NCBI GenBank assembly: GCA_002422225.1 | Contig: DITX01000038.1 | Location: 1 to 15,936 of the forward strand | DNA: 15,936 nucleotides | Direction: 5' to 3' | From: Gammaproteobacteria bacterium UBA6173 | Lineage (GTDB): Bacteria > Pseudomonadota > Gammaproteobacteria > Pseudomonadales > Pseudohongiellaceae | Part shown: piece after piece, positions 1-7,882 of the stretch | How positions within the stretch are numbered: the first letter of the stretch is position 1 | Layout of the letters: each line of letters opens with the position of its first letter | The notes under the pieces: generated by a model | The model's input: only the letters and a program-made list of their open reading frames with translations | What the model was told of the DNA's origin: nothing | The model's database searches: none | Translations under genes and position numbers: made by a program

Positions 1-930
1 ACGCCTGCACTCGATCTATTGCGTGCTGGTGAGCGAGATCTGTATGTCTTGGAGCTTTCAAGTTTTCAATTGGAAACAACACAGCAGTTAAATGCCGACG
101 TTGTCACCATTCTGAATATCAGCGAGGACCACCTCGATCGTTATGCCAGCATGCATGACTATATGGCAGCCAAACAGCGCATTTTTAACGGGTGCAAACA
201 CATCGTAGTCAATCGTGATGCGCCTGAATCATTGCCATGGTCATCACCAGACGCACAAGCGCAATCTGCCCATAGTAGCTCATACGGTATTGACCACATT
301 TCGGCAGAAGGTGCCAGTGTTGTCAGTTATGAAGGCCAGACATGGCTGGCTGTGGATAGGCAGCCTGTGATAGCGGCCAGTGAGATCAGAATAGCCGGCC
401 GCCATAATCTGGCGAATGCGATGGCCGCCTTTATGCTGGGACGTGCTGTTGGTCTGCCAACTGAGGCCATGCTGGACACTCTGCGTGAATTCCCGGGGCT
501 GCCTCACCGTTGTCAGTTGGTCCGTCGTTACAAAGGCGTTGATTACTATAATGACTCTAAAGGCACCAATGTCGGCGCAACGCTGGTTGCACTTGAAGGT
601 ATTGGTGAAAGGACAGCAGGCGACATCGTTTTGATCGCTGGCGGTGTAGGCAAAGAGCAGGACTTTACGGCTTTGTTACCCGCGCTGGATCGGTTTGTAA
701 AACGAGTTATTTTGATAGGCAAAGACGCTGACAAAATTGCACATGTGATCGGGCATCGTATTGACATCATGCGGGCGACTTCCATGGAAGAAGCTGTCAA
801 TGAAGCGTGTTTAAGTGCGGCAGTGGGTGATGCCGTACTGTTATCGCCCGCATGTGCAAGTTACGACATGTTCAAAGATTTTGCGCATCGTGGCAGGGCG
901 TTTGCTGCGGCAGTGGAGGCACTGACATGA
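1..930 (+). CDS. murD: UDP-N-acetylmuramoylalanine--D-glutamate ligase MurD (5' end cut by window)
   Basis: MurD is the cytoplasmic ATP-dependent ligase that adds D-glutamate to UDP-MurNAc-L-Ala in peptidoglycan precursor synthesis. The reading frame is open from base 1, and 309 residues are visible of about 440 usual for the family, so the N-terminal nucleotide-sugar domain and the ATP P-loop lie outside the window. Visible Mur-ligase hallmarks are ELSSFQLE near the left edge, NISEDHLDRY (central domain), GRHNLANAMAA (start of the C-terminal part), YNDSKGTN (C-terminal ligase domain) and SPACASYDMFKDFAHRG near the end. The TTG at 19 is an internal codon, not a start. The TGA stop at 928-930 overlaps the ftsW ATG (ATGA), as in a coupled dcw operon. 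Nothing in the visible part looks damaged. Confidence 0.97.
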   Translation, partial: TPALDLLRAGERDLYVLELSSFQLETTQQLNADVVTILNISEDHLDRYASMHDYMAAKQRIFNGCKHIVVNRDAPESLPWSSPDAQAQSAHSSSYGIDHISAEGASVVSYEGQTWLAVDRQPVIAASEIRIAGRHNLANAMAAFMLGRAVGLPTEAMLDTLREFPGLPHRCQLVRRYKGVDYYNDSKGTNVGATLVALEGIGERTAGDIVLIAGGVGKEQDFTALLPALDRFVKRVILIGKDADKIAHVIGHRIDIMRATSMEEAVNEACLSAAVGDAVLLSPACASYDMFKDFAHRGRAFAAAVEALT

Positions 931-2138
931 GCCTTCTTTCAATCAAGTTTCCGTTCTCGCGTAACCGCGGCGCCGAACGTGTTTCAGGTGCGAGGCATAT
1001 ACAGGCACCAAACACATTGTGGCTGATTACCCTGACATTGATGGGTATCGGTTTGGTGATGATGACGTCTGCGTCCATGGATCTGGGCAGTAGCTTGGCC
1101 AACGACCCATTGTATTTTTTTAAACGCCAAGTATTTTTTATTGGCCTTGGTCTCATCATAATTTTTGTTGTTCTGACCATCAGCATGAAAATATGGTACC
1201 GCATCTCCCATATTTTATTGATCGTCGCAGGGCTTTTGTTGGCAGTTATATTAATGCCCGGCGTTGGTACCGTTGTTAATGGTAGTGCCCGGTGGCTGGA
1301 CCTTGGGTTCTACCGATTGCAGCCGTCTGAAATGACCAAATTGTTCCTGATCCTTTACATGGCGGCATACTTGTCCCGACGTCGTGAAGAAGTGCATAAC
1401 AATTGGGCAGGATTCCTGAAACCTATGGGTATTCTTGGCTTGCTGGTTGTTCTGTTGTATCTGGAACCTGACCATGGCGCCATGGTCATCTTGATGGCTA
1501 CTACCTTCACCATGTTGTTCCTCGCGGGCGCGCGCTTACACCGTTTTGTGTTGATCATGATGATCAGTTTCGCGGGTGTTGCGTCGCTTGCCATCATGAA
1601 ACCCCACGTGATCAGCCGGTTGACATCATTTCTAAACCCGTGGGCAGATGAGTATGTTTATGGTGAAGGCTATCAATTGACTCAAGCGCTCATCGCCTTT
1701 GGTCGCGGCGAGTGGACGGGTGTGGGTCTTGGCAACAGTTTGCAGAAACTCTACTTCTTGCCAGAAGCACATACTGACTTTGTGCTGTCCATTGTGGCAG
1801 AGGAAACCGGTTTGGTCGGCGTGGTTGTTGTGCTGCTGCTATTTGCCACATTGATTGGCAAAGCGATGACTATTGGTAGGGCAGCAGAGCAGCAAGGTGC
1901 GTACTTTGTAGCCTATGTGACTTATGGTATTGCGATGGTGTTTGCGACGCAGACCTTCATCAATTTTGGTGTGAACACAGGTCTTTTGCCTACTAAAGGA
2001 TTGACCTTGCCGTTTCTCAGTTATGGCGGAAACAGTCTGTTAATAAGTTGCCTGATGATGGGCGTCTTACTGCGTGCCGACTATGAGTTGCAAACGGGTC
2101 AGCTCATCACTCAGACAGATGAGGAGCATGCAGAATGA
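927..2138 (+). CDS. ftsW: FtsW, SEDS septal peptidoglycan glycosyltransferase
   Basis: FtsW is the multi-pass inner-membrane SEDS polymerase that assembles lipid II into septal glycan together with its class B PBP partner. The product is 403 residues, near the E. coli length. A cytoplasmic N-tail of about 30 residues precedes a hydrophobic multi-span protein. Family signatures are NGSARWLDLG followed by LQPSEMTKL, the LEPDHGAM loop, GRGEWTGVGLGNS, EAHTDFVLSIVAEE (Asp284 corresponds to the catalytic SEDS Asp) and LPFLSYGGNSLL. The start at 927 is preferred over an upstream in-frame ATG at 852 because it has a strong GGAGG (915-919) 7 nt ahead and gives the usual N-terminus; the longer version would overlap murD deeply. 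It overlaps murD by 4 nt and murG by 4 nt. His in the PDHG loop, where relatives I recall carry Phe or Leu, is a small oddity. Confidence 0.97.
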   Translation: MSLLSIKFPFSRNRGAERVSGARHIQAPNTLWLITLTLMGIGLVMMTSASMDLGSSLANDPLYFFKRQVFFIGLGLIIIFVVLTISMKIWYRISHILLIVAGLLLAVILMPGVGTVVNGSARWLDLGFYRLQPSEMTKLFLILYMAAYLSRRREEVHNNWAGFLKPMGILGLLVVLLYLEPDHGAMVILMATTFTMLFLAGARLHRFVLIMMISFAGVASLAIMKPHVISRLTSFLNPWADEYVYGEGYQLTQALIAFGRGEWTGVGLGNSLQKLYFLPEAHTDFVLSIVAEETGLVGVVVVLLLFATLIGKAMTIGRAAEQQGAYFVAYVTYGIAMVFATQTFINFGVNTGLLPTKGLTLPFLSYGGNSLLISCLMMGVLLRADYELQTGQLITQTDEEHAE

Positions 2139-3235
2139 CTCATCACACAGTTCTGATCATGGCTGCAGGTACCGGAGGACACATTTTCCCTGCGTTAACA
2201 ATTGCGCGTCAATTGCAAGCACACGGTGTTCACGTGGAGTGGTTAGGCACACCCGGCGGAATGGAAAATGACGTGCTGCGCGATACCGGCATTCGATTAA
2301 ACAGACTCAGTGTCAGTGGTTTGCGTGGCAAAGGTCGTCTGGCGCTGGTGCGTGCACCATTTATGCTATTGCGATCTGTTTGGCAAGCGGTGGTCTTGTT
2401 GCGCAGTATCAATCCATGCTGTGTCTTGGGCATGGGTGGTTATGTTACCGGGCCTGGTGGCCTCGCTGCATGGCTGCTACGAAAGCCCTTGCTGATTCAT
2501 GAGCAGAATGCGATCGCCGGCACCAGCAATCGGTTGTTGCAGCCTTTTGCGAAACGTGTACTGGAAGCGTTTCCACATACATTTCCTGACTCTACGCGCG
2601 TCATAAATACCGGCAATCCTGTGCGTTCTGAAATTGCAGCGATGGCCTCTGACAATGATACAGATGATTTCCAGGCTTTCACTGGCGAGCGCCCTTTGCG
2701 ACTGCTGGTACTTGGGGGAAGCCTTGGCGCTGCGGCAATCAATCAATTGATTCCACAGTTGATAGCAGATTCTTCACTGCCGATCGAGGTCTGGCACCAG
2801 ACAGGCAAAGACAAGTTTGAAGACACCTCGGCAAGTTATAAAGCCGCCGGTATCGACACAGCGGGTAAACACAAAATAATGCCCTTTATTACTGACATGG
2901 CTCAAGCCTATGGCTGGGCAGACATTGTGCTTTGCCGCGCAGGCGCGGGCACTCTGGCAGAGATAGCCGTAGCTGGTTTGCCATCTTTGTTAGTGCCATA
3001 TCCTTATGCGATCGATGACCATCAGACAGCCAATGCCCGCTGGTTGGCGGAGTCTGGTGCAGCCGCTTTGTTACCTCAAAATACACTGACCGTTGAACTG
3101 TTAAAAGAAACACTGAACGGGCTGATTAACAGTCCTGCACAACTACGCGCAATGGCCGCTGCAGCCCAATCCAAAGCTGTCCCAGATGCAGGTGAAAAAG
3201 TAAGCGCCATCTGTCTGGAGATGTGTAATGACTGA
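2135..3235 (+). CDS. murG: MurG, undecaprenyl-PP-MurNAc-pentapeptide GlcNAc transferase
   Basis: MurG transfers GlcNAc from UDP-GlcNAc to lipid I on the cytoplasmic face of the inner membrane, giving lipid II, the substrate of FtsW. The 366-residue product has the GT28 layout. The N-domain glycine loop GTGGHIFPA is at residues 12-20, GMGGYVTGPGG begins near residue 100, and HEQNAIAGTSNR follows. The C-domain has LVLGGSLGA, and the donor-binding segment CRAGAGTLAEI begins at residue 267, with Glu276 matching the Glu that contacts the GlcNAc ribose in E. coli MurG. The start overlaps the ftsW stop (ATGA), and GAGGAG at 2121-2126 lies 8 nt upstream, so the start is secure. The 3' end overlaps murC by 8 nt. 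No anomaly seen. Confidence 0.97.
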   Translation: MTHHTVLIMAAGTGGHIFPALTIARQLQAHGVHVEWLGTPGGMENDVLRDTGIRLNRLSVSGLRGKGRLALVRAPFMLLRSVWQAVVLLRSINPCCVLGMGGYVTGPGGLAAWLLRKPLLIHEQNAIAGTSNRLLQPFAKRVLEAFPHTFPDSTRVINTGNPVRSEIAAMASDNDTDDFQAFTGERPLRLLVLGGSLGAAAINQLIPQLIADSSLPIEVWHQTGKDKFEDTSASYKAAGIDTAGKHKIMPFITDMAQAYGWADIVLCRAGAGTLAEIAVAGLPSLLVPYPYAIDDHQTANARWLAESGAAALLPQNTLTVELLKETLNGLINSPAQLRAMAAAAQSKAVPDAGEKVSAICLEMCND

Positions 3236-4679
3236 TTTGACTGCTCGAGTAATCACTAATAGCTCCGGACGCTATTACCAGGTTCCGGAAATGCGTCGCA
3301 TCAAGACGATCCATTTTGTTGGTATTGGTGGCGCAGGCATGTGTGGAATAGCAGAAGTATTGCTGAATCAGGGATACAAAATTACTGGGTCCGACATCAA
3401 AGACAGCGTGGTAACTGAGCGTCTGGTTGGCATGGGCGCCCAGGTATTTATTGGACACCATGAGCGCAATATTCTTAGCGCAGATGTGGTGGTGTACTCC
3501 AGCGCGGTCAGCCACGAAAACCCTGAACTTGTTCAAGCCAAAGTATCAGGCAAGCCCATCATCCCGCGAGCAGAAATGCTGGGTGAGTTGATGCGCTACC
3601 GACATTCTGTGGCCATTGCCGGCACTCATGGAAAAACCACCACAACCAGTCTGGTTGCATCCGTTTTTGCTGAAGCCAAACTCGCGCCAACATTTGTGAT
3701 TGGTGGGCGGCTGAACAGTGCAGGCACCAATGCCGGCTTGGGTGAGAGCAGATATCTGGTGTGCGAAGCCGATGAAAGTGACGTGTCCTTTCTTCATCTG
3801 CAACCAATGGTTGCCGTGGTAACCAATATCGATACAGATCATATGGGTTCGTATGACGGCGACTTTAATAAGCTGAAAAGCTACTTCATCGAATTCCTGC
3901 ACAATTTGCCATTTTATGGTCTGGCGGTTTTGTGTATCGATGATCCGGTGATAGAGGAAATTCTGCCGAGAATTTCGCGTCCTGTGATCACCTACGGGTT
4001 CTCTGAAAAAGCGGACTATCGCATCATAGGTTTAAGTCAGCATCGGCAATTCACCAGCTTCGAGGTGATAAGACCCGATGGACACGCTACCTTAAAAATC
4101 GATCTGGGCATCCCGGGTCGACACAATGCATTAAATGCCGCGGCCGCAATTGTTGTGGCGACAGATGAGGGCATCGGTGATGAGGCCATCTGCACCGGTC
4201 TGTCCAAATTTGAAGGTGTCGGCAGACGTTTTGAGTCACAAGGAATGTTCCCGGTAAAGGATGGCAGCATCATGTTGCTGGATGACTACGGTCATCATCC
4301 CACCGAAGTCGCTGCCACCATTGCTGCGCTGCGCGCAGGCTGGCCGGAAGCGCGATTGGTCATGATTTACCAGCCGCACAGGTACACGCGCACCAAGGAT
4401 CTGTATGACGATTTTGTCAAGGTATTGTCCGACGTTGATGTCTTGTTGATGCTGGATGTGTACTCCGCAGGTGAGGACGCCATTCCTGGTGCGGACTCGC
4501 GAAGTTTGTGTCGCAGTATTCGTTTGCGCGGGCGGATTGATCCGCTGTTTGTGCAGACAGAGGAAGAAGTGCGCGATGTGCTCAGAGATCTGGTGAGAGA
4601 TGGTGACATTGTAATAACACAGGGAGCTGGCAGCGTTGGTGCGTTGTGCAGAACTCTGGCTACTCAAGGTTTTGTGTAA
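3228..4679 (+). CDS. murC: UDP-N-acetylmuramate--L-alanine ligase MurC
   Basis: MurC is the first amino-acid ligase of the peptidoglycan pathway, joining L-Ala to UDP-MurNAc with ATP in the cytoplasm. The 483-residue product is close to E. coli MurC. Domain 1 has the Rossmann loop GIGGAGM (residues 32-38). Domain 2 has the P-loop GTHGKTTTTS (from residue 132, Lys136 and Thr137) plus EADESD and TNIDTDHM. Domain 3 follows GRHNALNAAAA and contains DDYGHHPTE (352-360) and YQPHRYTRT. The end ITQGAGSVG is also typical. The start has GGAG at 3217-3220, 7 nt upstream, inside the end of murG. Like E. coli MurC it carries a short tail before PEMRR, which supports this ATG over an internal one. ddl begins on the base right after its TAA. 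Confidence 0.97.
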   Translation: MTDLTARVITNSSGRYYQVPEMRRIKTIHFVGIGGAGMCGIAEVLLNQGYKITGSDIKDSVVTERLVGMGAQVFIGHHERNILSADVVVYSSAVSHENPELVQAKVSGKPIIPRAEMLGELMRYRHSVAIAGTHGKTTTTSLVASVFAEAKLAPTFVIGGRLNSAGTNAGLGESRYLVCEADESDVSFLHLQPMVAVVTNIDTDHMGSYDGDFNKLKSYFIEFLHNLPFYGLAVLCIDDPVIEEILPRISRPVITYGFSEKADYRIIGLSQHRQFTSFEVIRPDGHATLKIDLGIPGRHNALNAAAAIVVATDEGIGDEAICTGLSKFEGVGRRFESQGMFPVKDGSIMLLDDYGHHPTEVAATIAALRAGWPEARLVMIYQPHRYTRTKDLYDDFVKVLSDVDVLLMLDVYSAGEDAIPGADSRSLCRSIRLRGRIDPLFVQTEEEVRDVLRDLVRDGDIVITQGAGSVGALCRTLATQGFV

Positions 4680-5651
4680 ATGACTCAGAACAAACGCAAT
4701 CAATCAGGAAAGAGACCATCAAGCGGCAGGGTTGCTGTGCTGTTGGGTGGAAGTTCTGCCGAGCGTGGCATTTCATTGCTGAGCGGAAATGCAGTGCTAC
4801 AGGCATTGTTGCGCAGTGGCGTTGACGCCTTTGCGATTGATGTGGACCAGCATTTGGTAGAGCGTTTGACCCGTGAGCCTGTCGACAAGATTTTTAACAT
4901 GTTGCACGGCCGTGGTGGTGAGGATGGCACGCTTCAGGGCATGCTGGAATTGATGCGGATTCCCTATACAGGCAGTGGTGTGCTTGCCTCTGCGCTGAGC
5001 ATGGACAAAATTAAAACTAAACTGATCTGGCAGTCCTTGGGCTTGCCGACACCTCGTTCCAGTTTGCTGAGCTCAGACACCGACTGGTCTGCATTAATTG
5101 CGGCGTTGGGAGAGGTGGTGGTCAAACCCGCTCATGAAGGCTCCAGTATCGGGATGTCTATGGTGAAAACCGCTGAGCAGCTAAAACTTGCCTACGAAAA
5201 AGCTAGCGAGTATGACGCCGAGATCATGGCTGAACAGCGCATTTTTGGTGCTGAGTTTACTGTGCCTGTCATTCATGGTCAGGTCTTCCCGGCGATAGAA
5301 ATGCGTACCCATCATGAGTTTTATGATTTTGACGCCAAATATATTGCAAATGACACCCAGTACTTTTGTCCAGCACCTTTAAGTGAACAAAAAACCCAAG
5401 AGTTGGCGGACATCTGCCTGAAAGCGTTCAACGCGGTGGATGCGCGTGATTGGGGGCGCATTGATGTCATGCAGGATCAGTCCGGGCAATTCTGGTTGCT
5501 TGAAATCAATACCGTGCCAGGCATGACGGATCATAGCTTGGTGCCAATGTCAGCAGCTGCACTGGGTATCAGTTTTGATGAGCTGGTGCTGCGAATTCTT
5601 GATGGTGATCAGTTTCAGAGCGCAACGCAGGAGGGTGGCACCAAGTCATGA
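4680..5651 (+). CDS. ddlB: D-alanine--D-alanine ligase
   Basis: Ddl is an ATP-grasp cytoplasmic ligase that makes the D-Ala-D-Ala dipeptide added by MurF to the stem peptide. The 323-residue product is slightly longer than E. coli DdlB (about 306) because of a polar N-terminal extension of about 16 residues before VAVLLGG. Key segments are GGSSAER (Glu28, the substrate-amino Glu), HGRGGEDG (76-83), VVKPAHEGSSIGMS (147-160), DAKY (Tyr221, matching the omega-loop Tyr of D-Ala:D-Ala ligases), GRIDVM (Asp262 a Mg ligand) and LLEINTVPGMT (Glu275 and Asn277 as Mg ligands). Tyr rather than Phe at the omega loop argues for D-Ala rather than D-lactate specificity. The ATG directly abuts the murC stop, with only a weak AAGG (4666-4669), so coupling with murC is likely. 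It overlaps ftsQ by 4 nt. Confidence 0.96.
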   Translation: MTQNKRNQSGKRPSSGRVAVLLGGSSAERGISLLSGNAVLQALLRSGVDAFAIDVDQHLVERLTREPVDKIFNMLHGRGGEDGTLQGMLELMRIPYTGSGVLASALSMDKIKTKLIWQSLGLPTPRSSLLSSDTDWSALIAALGEVVVKPAHEGSSIGMSMVKTAEQLKLAYEKASEYDAEIMAEQRIFGAEFTVPVIHGQVFPAIEMRTHHEFYDFDAKYIANDTQYFCPAPLSEQKTQELADICLKAFNAVDARDWGRIDVMQDQSGQFWLLEINTVPGMTDHSLVPMSAAALGISFDELVLRILDGDQFQSATQEGGTKS

Positions 5652-6574
5652 GCGAGCGTCGCACGAGTTCATTTTCTGCCTACAACGACGGCAATGAGTC
5701 ACCCATTGACTTCGCGCCCATTCGCGCAGAAAGCCGCCATGCAGTTCGTCCGGAAGGTAAGGTCACCGATGACGCGAATGATGTGAAAGGGCCTCGACGT
5801 TTAGGCAGATGGTTGTTGCTGATAGCTGTGATTGGCTTGTGTGGAATTTTTATCAATCAGTACCGTGGTGTGATTTCTGATTCGATTGCCGTGCTTGCAC
5901 AGCAAATGCCGGCATTGAATTTGCCCGATTTTGATCGGCCGGTAATAAACAAACCAATCAACACCGTTCGACTGGAGTCCCCTTTGCATCGTGTAACGGA
6001 GCAAGAAGTCAGGATGATACTCGCGCGATACACAGAGTCCGGCTTCCTTGGGGTTGATGTGCAGGACCTTCGCGCTGAGCTTGAACTCAATCCATGGGTG
6101 GCTCGCGCGATGGTGCGCAGAGTCTGGCCTGATGGATTGGTCATCATGATTGATGAGCATCGCCCGATTGCCCAGTGGGGCCAGACTGCGTTGCTCAACG
6201 AACATGGCAAGGTTTTTACCCCGCCCATGCGCGGGCCGGAACTCGAGTTGCCCGCGTTAAGCGGTCCGGAAGGCAGCGAGGCTCTGGTGCTGGTGATGTA
6301 TGAGCACCTTAATCAGCTGCTGTCCGGTATCGACATGAAATTGCGCATGATAAGCGTGGACGCTCGCGGTAGTTGGAACGGTGAAATTATTGATGGCCCC
6401 GTCCTGCGCATTGGCAGAGAAGATATGGATGAGCGGGTTACAAGATTTGTTCGCCTCGTTGAGGGTGGACTTGCAGAACAGTTGGCCAATGCTGAAACGA
6501 TAGATCTTCGTTACAGCAACGGCATTTCAGTCAGTAACAAATCCGACGCGGTTGACGCCGTCGCAAGTCGGTGA
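5648..6574 (+). CDS. ftsQ: Cell division protein FtsQ
   Basis: FtsQ is the bitopic inner-membrane scaffold that recruits FtsB/FtsL and later divisome proteins. The 308-residue product has a charged cytoplasmic tail (1-53), one membrane helix (about 55-72, WLLLIAVIGLCGIFI), a POTRA region (about 102-172) and the FtsQ beta domain. Family signatures are ELELNPWVARAMVRRVWP, then EHRPIAQWG and LLNEHGKVF, the same spacing as in gammaproteobacterial FtsQ. The ATG overlaps the ddl stop (ATGA). GGAGGG at 5630-5635 lies 12 nt upstream, a rather long spacing, so coupling may help. The TGA at 6572-6574 lies 14 nt before the preferred ftsA start. The N-tail is longer than in E. coli FtsQ, which is common outside enterics. 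Confidence 0.95.
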   Translation: MSERRTSSFSAYNDGNESPIDFAPIRAESRHAVRPEGKVTDDANDVKGPRRLGRWLLLIAVIGLCGIFINQYRGVISDSIAVLAQQMPALNLPDFDRPVINKPINTVRLESPLHRVTEQEVRMILARYTESGFLGVDVQDLRAELELNPWVARAMVRRVWPDGLVIMIDEHRPIAQWGQTALLNEHGKVFTPPMRGPELELPALSGPEGSEALVLVMYEHLNQLLSGIDMKLRMISVDARGSWNGEIIDGPVLRIGREDMDERVTRFVRLVEGGLAEQLANAETIDLRYSNGISVSNKSDAVDAVASR

Positions 6575-6575
6575 G

Positions 6576-6582
6576 AGCAGGG
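6576..6582 (+). promoter_or_regulatory. Ribosome binding site that decides the ftsA start
   Basis: AGCAGGG lies 6 nt before the ATG at 6589. The alternative GTG at 6571, which overlaps the ftsQ stop, has no purine-rich element at the right distance and would add six residues not expected in FtsA. This favours 6589. Confidence 0.6.
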
Positions 6583-6588
6583 TTAATT

Positions 6589-7833
6589 ATGAGTGCTGCA
6601 GATAACAGCAATATGATCGTTGGTCTGGACATTGGTACGTCCAAGGTCGTGGCGATTGTAGGTGAGCTCAACGCGGATGGCGGTTTGAATATTGTCGGCA
6701 TTGGTAGGCATCGTTCACGCGGATTAAAAAAAGGCACGGTGGTAAACATTGAGTCCACTGTGGAGTCGATACAGCGCGCGGTTGAAGAAGCGGAGTTAAT
6801 GGCAGGCTGCCGCATCCATTCGGTATATGCGGGTATTGCCGGAAGCCACATCCGTAGCATGAATTCCCATGGGATTGTCGCGATTCGTGATCGTGAAGTT
6901 ACTCGCGCCGATATCGATCGAGTTATCGATGCAGCCCAAGCAGTTGCCATACCAGCCGATCAGCGCGTGCTGCATATCCTGCCCCAAGAATACATTATAG
7001 ATTCCCAGGAAGGTGTGAAAGAGCCTTTGGGTATGTCGGGCGTCAGACTCGAGGCTAAAGTGCATCTGGTGACCTGTGCCATCAACGCAGTCCAGAATAT
7101 TGAAAAATGCATCAAGCGCTGTGGTCTTCAGGTTGAGGAAATTATCCTGGAGCAACTTGCATCCAGCTATGCGGTGCTGACTGATGATGAAAAGGAACTG
7201 GGTGTGTGTATGGTCGATATCGGTGGTGGCACCACTGATATAGCAATTTTTACCGAAGGGGCCATACGTCATACAGCGGTTATCCCTATTGCTGGCGATC
7301 AGGTAACCAATGACATTGCGATGGCTTTACGAACGCCGACTGATAATGCAGATGAAATAAAAATAAAGTATGCCTGCGCACTGACACAGCTTGCCAGCCC
7401 TGGTGATATGATCAAGGTGCCAGGTGTTGGAGAAAGACCTGCCCGCGAACTTTCGCGACAGGCGCTGGCGGAAGTTGTTGAACCGCGCTATGACGAATTG
7501 TTTACGCTGGTCAAGGCTGAGCTGCAGCGCAGTGGCTACGAAAATCTGATGGCCGCCGGCATTGTACTGACGGGTGGTACCAGCAAAATGGAAGGAGTTA
7601 TTGAACTGGCCGAAGAGATATTTCACATGCCAGTCAGAATTGGAGTGCCGCAAGGTGTTAAGGGTTTAGCGGACATTGTCCGTAACCCGATTTATTCAAC
7701 GGGTGTTGGTTTACTGCTTTACGGTGTCAAGCAGCAACAGCATCAGGTGCGCAGTCATAATCCGGTGCCGGTCAAGGATTCTCAGCTCACTTTGATCAAA
7801 CGGATTAAAAACTGGATAAAGAATAACTTTTGA
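6589..7833 (+). CDS. ftsA: Cell division protein FtsA
   Basis: FtsA is the actin-like ATPase that tethers FtsZ filaments to the inner membrane and recruits late divisome proteins. The product is 414 residues from the ATG at 6589 (E. coli about 420). It shows phosphate-1 GLDIGTSKV (12-20), the 1C-domain segment RVLHILPQEY with QEGVKEPLGMSGVRL, phosphate-2 DIGGGTTDIAIF (from Asp210), the adenosine motif GIVLTGGTSKMEG, and a C-terminal amphipathic membrane-targeting helix ending LIKRIKNWIKNNF. The helix has the expected alternation of basic and bulky hydrophobic residues. It sits directly between ftsQ and ftsZ, as in nearly all Gammaproteobacteria. The start could be GTG 6571, but the ATG is better supported. 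Confidence 0.96.
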   Translation: MSAADNSNMIVGLDIGTSKVVAIVGELNADGGLNIVGIGRHRSRGLKKGTVVNIESTVESIQRAVEEAELMAGCRIHSVYAGIAGSHIRSMNSHGIVAIRDREVTRADIDRVIDAAQAVAIPADQRVLHILPQEYIIDSQEGVKEPLGMSGVRLEAKVHLVTCAINAVQNIEKCIKRCGLQVEEIILEQLASSYAVLTDDEKELGVCMVDIGGGTTDIAIFTEGAIRHTAVIPIAGDQVTNDIAMALRTPTDNADEIKIKYACALTQLASPGDMIKVPGVGERPARELSRQALAEVVEPRYDELFTLVKAELQRSGYENLMAAGIVLTGGTSKMEGVIELAEEIFHMPVRIGVPQGVKGLADIVRNPIYSTGVGLLLYGVKQQQHQVRSHNPVPVKDSQLTLIKRIKNWIKNNF

Positions 7834-7882
7834 AACTGCTTGAAAAATTTACTTAAAAACCTGTGCAACATGAGGGGGTCAT

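Noticed and set aside
852..926. Upstream in-frame extension of ftsW
   Set aside because: It would overlap murD by about 80 nt, and the ATG at 927 has a strong ribosome binding site and gives the usual N-terminus.
6571..6588. GTG start for ftsA overlapping the ftsQ stop
   Set aside because: It lacks a ribosome binding site; the ATG at 6589 has AGGG 6 nt upstream and gives the expected FtsA N-terminus.
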